This document shows positions 1 to 6,293 of a stretch of 11,179 nucleotides of DNA, one piece after another. The translations under genes were made by a program, and so were the position numbers. Positions within the stretch are counted from its first letter, which is position 1; each line of letters opens with the position of its first letter. The notes under the pieces were generated by a model. The model worked only from the letters and a program-made list of their open reading frames with translations. It was not told where the DNA came from and ran no database searches. Origin of the DNA: Actinomycetota bacterium (GTDB lineage Bacteria; Actinomycetota; Acidimicrobiia; Acidimicrobiales; BP-101); NCBI GenBank assembly GCA_030838265.1, contig JAUTXA010000233.1, positions 1 to 11,179 of the forward strand. Direction: 5' to 3'.

Positions 1-573
1 ATGGGCAGCGGGGAGACGACCCACAGCTTCTTCGGGTGGGTGAAGGAACGCTCGGCCATGCTGTCGGGCCTGGCCGAGAGCACCATGAGTCACGACGACG
101 GTTGGCGCTTCCTCGTGCTCGGCCGCAGCCTCGAACGGGTGGACATGACGGCCCGTCTGCTCTCCGCCCACTACGGCGACGCGTGGGGCCACAGCGGCTG
201 GGTGACGACACTGCGGTGCTGCTCGGCCTACGAGGCCTACCTGCGCACCTACCAGCGGGCCGTCGATGCCTCGTTGGCCGCCGAGTTCCTCGTGCTCGAC
301 CGCCTCTACCCCCGATCCGTCTTCCACGCCCTGCGCACGGCCGAGGTGTGCCTGGCCGAGCTGGCCCCCAGCACGGGACGGGCGGGCTCCGACGACGAGG
401 CCCGGCGCCGCCTGGGCCAGGCCCGGACCGAGCTCGAGTTCCGTTCGGTCGGCGAGCTGCTGTCCGACCTCCCCGGCCATCTCTTCCGGCTGCAGCAGCA
501 CTGCTTCGACGCCGGCTCGGCCATCGGGGCTCGCTACTTCCGAGCCCGCAAGCCCATGGCCTTCACGGCATGA
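1..573 (+). CDS. Alpha-E domain protein, C-terminal part (5' end outside window)
   Basis: The 190 visible residues match the C-terminal part of the alpha-E family (formerly DUF403), all-helical proteins usually about 310 residues long. The diagnostic stretch is the run around residues 23-53: a conserved GLAESTM segment, then DDGWRFL and LGRSLERVDMTARLL. In full-length members this lies roughly 120 residues in, so the ATG at base 1 is probably an internal Met and the real start is upstream. The rest is helical and ends in a basic RARKPMAFTA tail. The stop overlaps the next start as ATGA (570-573), so the two genes are translationally coupled. From family knowledge, alpha-E proteins occur with a circularly permuted ATP-grasp protein and a transglutaminase-like protease, sometimes with Anbu, and are thought to take part in making or processing a peptide or peptide tag; the biochemical role is unproven. 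Confidence 0.9.
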   Translation: MGSGETTHSFFGWVKERSAMLSGLAESTMSHDDGWRFLVLGRSLERVDMTARLLSAHYGDAWGHSGWVTTLRCCSAYEAYLRTYQRAVDASLAAEFLVLDRLYPRSVFHALRTAEVCLAELAPSTGRAGSDDEARRRLGQARTELEFRSVGELLSDLPGHLFRLQQHCFDAGSAIGARYFRARKPMAFTA

Positions 574-1418
574 GCTGGCGGATGGCGGTGCTCCACACCA
601 CGAGGTACCGATACGACCGCCCCGTGTCAGCCTCGTACAACGAGGCCCGTCTGACCCCGCTGAGCACCGAGCACCAAACCACGATCGACTCAGGCCTGCA
701 CGTCGACCCGACGACGCGAGTCACGCGCTACTGGGACTACTGGGGCACCCTCGTGCACGCCTTCGACACCCACGTTCCCCACGACGAGCTGGTGGTCACG
801 GCCACCTCAGTGGTCGACACGGCCGACGAGATGTCAACCGACGGCCTGGTGATGTCGTGGGACGGGCTGGGCGACGACGCCATCAAGGACCGCTTCTACG
901 AGTACCTGGCATGGACCGACTCGACCCGACCCGACAAGGCCTTGGCCGACGCCGCGGCCGAGCTGGCCGCGTCGGCTCCCGACCCCGTGGCCGCCCTCTC
1001 CGGCGTCACCGACCTCATCCGAGCGCACCTCGCCTACGAGCGCGGCGCGACCAGCGTCTCGACGTCAGCGGCCGAGGCCTTCCAGCATCGCCGGGGCGTG
1101 TGCCAGGACTTTGTCCACGTGGCCCTCACCCTCCTGCGGGCGATGGGGATCCCGGCCCGGTACGTGTCGGGCTACCTCCATCCCAACCCGGAGGCCGCCG
1201 TGGGCGAGCCAGTGGTGGGGGAGAGCCACGCGTGGGTCGAGGCCTGGGTCGGCGATTGGGTGGCCTTCGACCCCACCAACACGACACCGGTGGGTCCCCG
1301 CCACGTCCTCGTGGCCCGAGGCCGCGACTATCGCGACGTCACGCCTCTCAAGGGCGTGTACAGCGGGGCCCCCATGTCGGTCCCGACCGTCGCGGTCGAG
1401 CTGACCCGGTTGGGCTGA
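570..1418 (+). CDS. Transglutaminase-like cysteine protease family protein
   Basis: This 282-residue cytoplasmic protein has two recognisable parts. The N-terminal beta-rich domain (about 1-90; HTTRYRYDRPVSASYNEARL near the start) is the bacterial transglutaminase-like N-terminal domain. The catalytic core (about 150-245) carries a complete Cys-His-Asp triad: C178 in GVCQDFVH, H220 in ESHAWVEAW and D234 in FDPTN. The C-terminus has the GRDYRDVTPLKGVYSG motif typical of family members found beside alpha-E and ATP-grasp genes. Bacterial members of this type are generally thought to act as peptidases or amidases and not to cross-link proteins. The ATG at 570 overlaps the alpha-E stop, and translation of the N-terminal domain begins only there, so an upstream in-frame ATG at 36 is not used. 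No signal peptide is seen. The actual substrate cannot be told from sequence. Confidence 0.95.
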   Translation: MSWRMAVLHTTRYRYDRPVSASYNEARLTPLSTEHQTTIDSGLHVDPTTRVTRYWDYWGTLVHAFDTHVPHDELVVTATSVVDTADEMSTDGLVMSWDGLGDDAIKDRFYEYLAWTDSTRPDKALADAAAELAASAPDPVAALSGVTDLIRAHLAYERGATSVSTSAAEAFQHRRGVCQDFVHVALTLLRAMGIPARYVSGYLHPNPEAAVGEPVVGESHAWVEAWVGDWVAFDPTNTTPVGPRHVLVARGRDYRDVTPLKGVYSGAPMSVPTVAVELTRLG

Positions 1419-1446
1419 GGGCCCCAGCCCTCGCCGGCGCCCGAGG
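1412..1446 (+). terminator. Possible weak GC-rich hairpin terminator after the transglutaminase gene
   Basis: Two GC-rich hairpins can form around the end of the transglutaminase gene. GGGCTG (1412-1417) pairs with CAGCCC (1425-1430) across a 7-nt loop, and CCTCG (1429-1433) pairs with CGAGG (1442-1446) across an 8-nt loop. They share two bases, so they are mutually exclusive. Neither is followed by a T-run, so this is not a classic intrinsic terminator. In such GC-rich DNA short stems arise easily by chance. It sits in the 77-nt gap before the exporter genes, a possible transcription unit boundary. Confidence 0.25.
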
Positions 1447-1495
1447 CGCGCCGTGTCGTGCTAGCAACGCGGCGAGCCACAAGGGGTGAGGGTCA

Positions 1496-3316
1496 ATGGC
1501 AGTGCGGGACAGACAGGAGTGGAAGTTCTTCGCTGTCTTGCCCCGAGCCGACCGCCGACTGGCCGTCGCCTGGTGGAGCGCCTTGCTCCTCCGGGGCATC
1601 CTGCCCGCCGTCTTCGCCATCGCCATGGGTGTGCTCGTCGGGGCCGTGCAGCACGATCATCCGTTGGGCGGACCGCTCACCCTCGTCGGCGTCACGTTCA
1701 TCCTCTTGCAGGTCCTCAACCCCATCCACCAAGCCATCAGCGCCAACCTCGGGAGCCGGGTGGCGGCGTGGCTCAACGATCGGCTGACCGAGGCCTGCGT
1801 GCGACCGCCGGGGATGGGCCACCTCGAGGATGCCCAGCTCACCAACGACCTCACGGTGGCGCGCGACTTCGACTTGGGGATGACCGGCCCGCCCATGTAC
1901 CTCAACGTCGACTTCATCGCCGGGAGCATGGTCGAGATGGTCGGGGGCCTGGCCTCGGCGGTCGTGCTCTTCGCCTACCGCTGGTGGGCGCCCCTGTTGC
2001 TGGGCGGAGCGTGGGCCTCGACCCACTGGCTGCTGCGCGAGAGCGCGGTGTGGAAGGACCGCAACACCGACCAGGTGCAGGAGGCCCAGCGCCACGCCGA
2101 CTACGCCTACCGCATGGCGGTCGACCCGCCGGCGGCCAAGGAGCTGCGGCTCTTCGGCCTGGCCGGTTGGACGATCGACCGCTTCATCGATCGCCGCAAG
2201 CTCCTCTTCGAGCTGCAGTATCGGGCCACCCGCCTCCGCGAGAAGCCGGTCATCTGGAGCGTCCTCATCGTGGTTGGCGCCAACGTCGTCGTCTTCTGGA
2301 CGCTGGCCAACGCGGCGTCAGCCAACCGCCTCGACCTAGCCCGCCTCGTCGTGTTCGCCCAGTCCGCGGTGGGCACCAGCCTCATCGCCTTCGGCGGCCT
2401 CAACTGGGCCATGGACGGGGCCTCGGCGCCGGTGGCGGCCGTGCTCAAGCTCGAGCCAGCCATGGAGCCGGCCGGTGCCCTCTCTCGCGTCGGACATCGG
2501 CCCGCCGACGGCCTGCCCGGCCGCGAGATCCGCTTCCGGCACGTGACCTTCGCGTACCCGCAGGCCGAGCGGCCGGTGCTCGAGGACTTCGACCTCGTCA
2601 TCCCGGCCGGTTCGTCGCTGGCGATCGTGGGCCAGAACGGCGCCGGCAAGACAACGCTGGCCAAGCTCCTCTGCCGGCTGTACGACCCGCAGTCGGGCGC
2701 CATCGAGGTGGACGGCGTCGACCTGCGCGACATCGAGGTCGATGCGTGGCGGGCGCGGGTGACCGCCGTGTTCCAGGACTTCATTCGCTTCGAGCTGCCG
2801 TTGCGCGACAACGTGGCCCCCGGCGGCGCGCCCGATGCGGCGATCGTCGCCGCCCTCGCCAAGGCCGGCGCGTCCGATCTGGCCGACCTCGGTACGCCGT
2901 TGGCCAAGGGCTACCCCGGCGGCACCGAGCTCTCGGGTGGGCAGTGGCAGCGCGTCGCCTTGGCCCGCGCCTTGTGCTCGATCGCGCAGGGTGCGGGGCT
3001 GGTGCTGCTCGACGAGCCGACGGCGCAGCTCGACGTGCGCGGTGAGGCCGAGATCTTCGAGCGCGTCCTGGCCGCCACGCGGAACGTCACCACCATCCTC
3101 GTGTCTCACCGCTTCTCGACCGTGCGCCACGCCGATCGCATCTGTGTCCTCGAGCACGGCCACGTCATCGAGCTCGGCAGCCACGACGAGCTCATCGCCC
3201 TGGGCGGGCGCTACCGGACCATGTTCGACCTTCAAGCCCAGCGCTTCGCCGCCGGCGAGTACGGAGACGACGACATCGACGGTGCCGGGGAGGTGACCTA
3301 TGAGTCCCTCACATGA
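1496..3316 (+). CDS. ABC exporter half-transporter, subunit 1 (TMD-NBD)
   Basis: A 606-residue full-size half-transporter: a membrane domain with about six hydrophobic segments (roughly 23-50, 60-80, 140-180 as a pair, 250-305 as a pair), then an ATPase domain from about residue 343. All ATPase motifs are intact: Walker A GQNGAGKTT (379-387), a Q-loop reading VFQDFIRFE, signature LSGGQ (479-483), Walker B with D506 and catalytic E507, and H-loop H538. The layout is that of ABCB-type exporters, which move drugs, lipids or peptides out of the cell. The FQDF-type Q-loop recalls, from memory, NisT-like lanthipeptide exporters, but no peptidase domain is present and no precursor peptide is visible nearby, so the substrate is unknown. 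The start at 1496 is preceded by a GGTGAGG ribosome site (1484-1492 region). It overlaps subunit 2 by 17 nt; the pair likely forms a heterodimer. Confidence 0.92.
   Translation: MAVRDRQEWKFFAVLPRADRRLAVAWWSALLLRGILPAVFAIAMGVLVGAVQHDHPLGGPLTLVGVTFILLQVLNPIHQAISANLGSRVAAWLNDRLTEACVRPPGMGHLEDAQLTNDLTVARDFDLGMTGPPMYLNVDFIAGSMVEMVGGLASAVVLFAYRWWAPLLLGGAWASTHWLLRESAVWKDRNTDQVQEAQRHADYAYRMAVDPPAAKELRLFGLAGWTIDRFIDRRKLLFELQYRATRLREKPVIWSVLIVVGANVVVFWTLANAASANRLDLARLVVFAQSAVGTSLIAFGGLNWAMDGASAPVAAVLKLEPAMEPAGALSRVGHRPADGLPGREIRFRHVTFAYPQAERPVLEDFDLVIPAGSSLAIVGQNGAGKTTLAKLLCRLYDPQSGAIEVDGVDLRDIEVDAWRARVTAVFQDFIRFELPLRDNVAPGGAPDAAIVAALAKAGASDLADLGTPLAKGYPGGTELSGGQWQRVALARALCSIAQGAGLVLLDEPTAQLDVRGEAEIFERVLAATRNVTTILVSHRFSTVRHADRICVLEHGHVIELGSHDELIALGGRYRTMFDLQAQRFAAGEYGDDDIDGAGEVTYESLT
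3287..3296 (+). promoter_or_regulatory. Strong ribosome binding site for exporter subunit 2, inside subunit 1
   Basis: GGGGAGGTGA lies within the last codons of subunit 1, with its GGAGG core (3289-3293) six bases before the ATG at 3300. It is the best Shine-Dalgarno match noticed in the window. It fixes the subunit 2 start at 3300 in preference to the in-frame ATG at 3318, and supports coupled translation of the two subunits. Confidence 0.75.
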
Positions 3317-5120
3317 GATGCGCGACCAGCGCCGCGACCGCGACGAGATGCCGCCCGCGCTGGCCTCGATGTGGCGGCTGTGCCGCCTCGGCTACAGCCA
3401 CGAGCCTGGCCTTCTCGTCGCCGCTTTCGGCCTCGCCCTCTTCGCCGCCCTGCCCGACGCCCTGCTCGCCCTGTGGCTCAAGCTGCTGGGCCAAGGAGTC
3501 CTCGAGCACCGGCGGGGGTTGCTCGTGGCGGCCGCCCTCGGTATGGCGGTCTCGGCCGCCGCCACCTGGTTCTTGCGGACGGTGAGCACGCGCATTCAGC
3601 GCCGCTTCCGCGACAAGGTGACCATCGCCCTCGAGTCCCACGTCGCCCGCCTCCAGGCCTCGGTGGCGACCATCGCCCACCACGAGCGGCCCGATTACCT
3701 CGACCGACTCTCCGTGCTGCGCGAGCAGGTCTTCGTCCTCGACCACATGTACATGTCGCTGTTCTCGACGGCGGGCTGGATCCTGCGCCTCATCGTGATC
3801 ATCGGCCTCCTCATGTCGATCCATCCGGCGTTGGCCCTGCTGGCGTTTTTCGCCATCCCCACCGTCCTCACATCGACGTGGCGACCCGGTGTCGAGCGGG
3901 CCGCCCAAGAGCAAGGAGCCCAGCACGACCGGCTGGCCAAGCACCTCTTCCTCACAGCCACGACCGCCCCGCCCGGCAAGGAGGTGCGGGTCACGGGCAT
4001 TGCCGACCGCCTCGTGACCCAGCGCCGGGAGGCGTGGGAGAAGTGGTACGGGCCAGTGGCCGCGTCGCGCTGGGCCAGCGCCTGGTGGCACACCCTGGCC
4101 TGGGCCATCTTCGGCGGCGGCTACGTCGGCGCGGTTGTCTTCGTGGCCCGTGGCATGCGCGCGTCGCCCGGCAACGTCCTGCTCGTCCTGGCGGCAGGAG
4201 CCCGACTGTCGGCATACATCGGTGCCACCGTCGGCGAGATCGGGTTCCTGCGCGGCATCTGGCTCGACGGCTCGAAGCGGCTGGTCTGGCTCGAGCGCTA
4301 TGCCGAGTCGGTGGTGGCCGACGAGGACCGGCCTGTGCCCGACACGCTGACCGACGGGATCCGCTTCGAGCACCTCTCGTTCGCTTATCCCGGCACCGAC
4401 CGGCTCGTCCTCGATGATGTCGACCTCTTCTTGCCAGCCGGGTCGGTGGTGGCTGTCGTGGGTGAGAACGGGGCCGGCAAGAGCACGCTCGTGAAGCTTC
4501 TGTGCAAGCTCTACGAGCCGACGTCGGGTGCCATCCTCGTCGACGGAGTCCCCCTGGCCCGGATGCCTGCCGAGGAGTGGCGGACCCGGCTGGCCGGCGC
4601 CTTCCAGGACTTCTTCCGATTCGAGTTCGAGGCCCGCCACTCGGTCGGCGTGGGCGACGTGCCCCGCATCGACGACGAGCCGGCGGTGGCGACGGCTGTC
4701 GACCGGGCCGGGGCCGACGACGTGGTCCAGCGCCTCGAGGCCGGCCTGGCCACCCAGCTCGGGCCGACCTGGCCCGAGGGCGTCGAGGTCAGCTTCGGCC
4801 AGTGGCAGAAGCTGGCGCTGGCCCGCGGGTTCATGCGGGACGCGCCTCTCGTGCTCGTGCTGGACGAGCCCACGGCCGCCCTCGATGCCGAGACCGAGCA
4901 CTCACTGTTCGAGCGCTACGCCTCGACGTCGCGACAGGGAGCAGCCGAAGGGCGCATCACCGTGCTGGTCTCGCATCGGTTCTCGACGGTCCGGATGGCC
5001 GACCTCATCGTCGTCCTCGACGGATCCCGGGTGGTCGAGATCGGCTCCCACGCCGACCTGTTGGGCCGCGGCGGCACGTACGCCGAGCTCTACGGCATCC
5101 AGGCCTCGGCCTACCAGTAG
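3300..5120 (+). CDS. ABC exporter half-transporter, subunit 2 (TMD-NBD, degenerate signature)
   Basis: Also 606 residues and built like its neighbour: a charged N-terminus (about 1-30), a membrane domain with hydrophobic stretches near 38-60, 74-92, 155-190 and 260-310, then an ATPase domain from about residue 350. Walker A is GENGAGKST (388-396), the Q-loop reads AFQDFFRFE, Walker B has D522 and E523, and the H-loop has H559. The signature motif is VSFGQ (497-501) where LSGGQ is expected; because ABC sites form between subunits, this would weaken the site built with the Walker motifs of subunit 1, while the LSGGQ of subunit 1 completes a normal site here. That asymmetry, equal lengths, shared FQDF Q-loops and the 17-nt gene overlap all argue for one heterodimeric exporter. 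The substrate is not indicated. The gene ends 10 nt before a long inverted repeat. Confidence 0.92.
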   Translation: MSPSHEMRDQRRDRDEMPPALASMWRLCRLGYSHEPGLLVAAFGLALFAALPDALLALWLKLLGQGVLEHRRGLLVAAALGMAVSAAATWFLRTVSTRIQRRFRDKVTIALESHVARLQASVATIAHHERPDYLDRLSVLREQVFVLDHMYMSLFSTAGWILRLIVIIGLLMSIHPALALLAFFAIPTVLTSTWRPGVERAAQEQGAQHDRLAKHLFLTATTAPPGKEVRVTGIADRLVTQRREAWEKWYGPVAASRWASAWWHTLAWAIFGGGYVGAVVFVARGMRASPGNVLLVLAAGARLSAYIGATVGEIGFLRGIWLDGSKRLVWLERYAESVVADEDRPVPDTLTDGIRFEHLSFAYPGTDRLVLDDVDLFLPAGSVVAVVGENGAGKSTLVKLLCKLYEPTSGAILVDGVPLARMPAEEWRTRLAGAFQDFFRFEFEARHSVGVGDVPRIDDEPAVATAVDRAGADDVVQRLEAGLATQLGPTWPEGVEVSFGQWQKLALARGFMRDAPLVLVLDEPTAALDAETEHSLFERYASTSRQGAAEGRITVLVSHRFSTVRMADLIVVLDGSRVVEIGSHADLLGRGGTYAELYGIQASAYQ

Positions 5121-5130
5121 CCCGCCCTGG

Positions 5131-5178
5131 TTTTGGCACCAGATCTGGCCACGCCGGCGGCCAATCCTGGTGCCAGAA
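5131..5178 (+). repeat. Long imperfect inverted repeat (hairpin or operator) before the DUF2786 gene
   Basis: TTTTGGCACCAG (5131-5142) is matched by CTGGTGCCAGAA (5167-5178): 11 of 12 positions are complementary and the other is a T-G wobble. Inside lie a 3+3 internal loop (ATC on both sides), a second stem TGGCC/GGCCA (5146-5150 with 5159-5163) and an 8-nt loop ACGCCGGC. Each outer arm is itself a near-palindrome, TGG-NN-CCA, which suits a dimeric DNA-binding protein as well as an RNA hairpin. The 3' side continues AACACTTCTTGTCG, which is not a T-run, so a standard intrinsic terminator is only partly supported. It sits 10 nt after the exporter stop and 36 nt before the DUF2786 ATG, placing it where a terminator or an operator would act. 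Confidence 0.65.
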
Positions 5179-5214
5179 CACTTCTTGTCGCACCCCCTCG
5201 GCAGGATGGTCGGC

Positions 5215-6219
5215 ATGGAAAACGAACTGCGTGAACTGACCGGCGAGCTCAAGGCGGCGGTGGCCGACGCGGCGCGCCGGGGTTGGGACGTCGTCGCCCT
5301 CCGTCGCTACATCCGCCGCCGGGGCAGCGCCCGGATAGCCGCCCTGCTCGACTACCTCGACGGCGAGGCCGGGGCCGCAGGCGGAGGCGTGGCGGCGTGG
5401 GCGGAGCGATATCGGCTCTCGGTGTCACAGGCCCGAGCCGAGGTCGACGAAGCCCGCTTCTGGATCGGCATCGTCCGCGAGATGCCCCGGTTCGACCAGG
5501 CGGCGGCGAACGACATCGACCCGGGCCTGCTCAACAAGGTGCGAGCGCTGTTGGCCAAGGCGGAGTCGACCGACTTCCCAGCCGAGTCCGATGCCCTCAC
5601 CGACAAAGCCCACGAGCTGATGCAGCGCCACTCGATCGACCAGGCGCTGCTGTCGGGCGGGCGGCCGGGCGATGTGCGAGCCCACCGCGTCCTGATCGAC
5701 GACCCGTATGCCCGCGCCCGCTACATCCTGCTCAGCGGCATCGCCCAGGCCAGTGGGTGTCGGGCCATCTGGTGGCAGGAGTACGGGTGGGCCGTCGTGT
5801 GCGGACTGCCTGGTGACCTGGCGGCCACCGAGCTCCTGTACGCGTCGTTGTTGGTCCAGGCCTTGTCGAGCCTCTCGGCGGCGGCCGTCGACGGGGACGA
5901 TCCGCCGGCCCGCAAGGCGGCCTTCCGGCGCGCCTTCGTGGTGGCCTTCGCCCGCCGGGTCACGGCCCGCCTCCACGACCTGGCCAGGACCCGCACCGCC
6001 GAGATCAGCCACGAGCGGGGCATCGACCTCCTTCCCGTGCTCGCCTCGCGAGAGGCCGCGGTCGAGGCCGCCATCAAGGCCACGTCGCCCAACGTGACCA
6101 CCATGTCAACCCGCGTCTCCGACGCCCGCGGCTGGGTGGCGGGCACCGCCGCCGGCGACCGGGCCACCATCGCCACCCAGCCCGCCCTCCCCGATCTCCC
6201 CGGCCAGCTGACGGCCTGA
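5215..6219 (+). CDS. DUF2786 domain-containing protein
   Basis: A 334-residue protein of unknown function. The recognisable element is the DUF2786 motif at about 106-144: NKVRALLAKAES, then FPAESDALTDKAHELMQRHSID, a short two-helix signature. Before it lies an Arg/Ala-rich helical segment (about 1-95, with RRYIRRRG) that could bind nucleic acid, though this is only a guess. After it comes an alpha/beta-looking region of about 190 residues with a hydrophobic, Trp-rich patch (CRAIWWQEYGWAVVCGL) and a long Arg-rich helix (AFVVAFARRVTARLHDLARTR). DUF2786 proteins occur in actinobacteria and in some phages; none has a settled role as far as I know. No signal peptide or membrane segment is seen. 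The ATG at 5215 is chosen because AGGATGG (5203-5209) is well placed for it; ATG 5206 in the same frame would add three residues. It stands between two transporter units and appears to be transcribed on its own. Confidence 0.85.
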   Translation: MENELRELTGELKAAVADAARRGWDVVALRRYIRRRGSARIAALLDYLDGEAGAAGGGVAAWAERYRLSVSQARAEVDEARFWIGIVREMPRFDQAAANDIDPGLLNKVRALLAKAESTDFPAESDALTDKAHELMQRHSIDQALLSGGRPGDVRAHRVLIDDPYARARYILLSGIAQASGCRAIWWQEYGWAVVCGLPGDLAATELLYASLLVQALSSLSAAAVDGDDPPARKAAFRRAFVVAFARRVTARLHDLARTRTAEISHERGIDLLPVLASREAAVEAAIKATSPNVTTMSTRVSDARGWVAGTAAGDRATIATQPALPDLPGQLTA

Positions 6220-6282
6220 CCCCGGCTGGGATGGGGTGGGCCTGTCCGACTAGCGTTCTGGACCGCAACTTCATCGGTCTTT

Positions 6283-6288
6283 GGGGGA
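6283..6288 (+). promoter_or_regulatory. Ribosome binding site of the solute-binding protein gene
   Basis: GGGGGA ends five bases before the ATG at 6294. It sets the start there and excludes the in-frame ATG at 6231, whose extra 21 residues (including a Cys-Pro-Thr-Ser stretch) would put an unlikely polar leader before the membrane anchor. Confidence 0.6.
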
Positions 6289-6293
6289 TCACC

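Noticed and set aside
1486..3045. 519-codon + strand frame overlapping exporter subunit 1
   Set aside because: The translation is an Arg/Pro/Gly-rich shadow in another frame; the exporter frame at 1496-3316 has complete membrane and ATPase domains.
3309..4901. 530-codon open frame on the - strand opposite exporter subunit 2
   Set aside because: Its composition (Gly, Arg, Glu, His, Gln rich) is that of a GC shadow, it has no recognisable domain, and the + strand gene carries all ABC motifs.
6203..6229. CCAGC/GCTGG short inverted repeat around the DUF2786 stop codon
   Set aside because: Only five pairs with a 16-nt loop and no T-run; such short matches are expected by chance in this base composition.
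6251..6256. TAGCGT as a possible -10 box upstream of the binding-protein gene
   Set aside because: It is placed suitably (about 40 bases before the ATG), but no convincing -35 box lies 16-18 bases before it, so I do not list it as a promoter.
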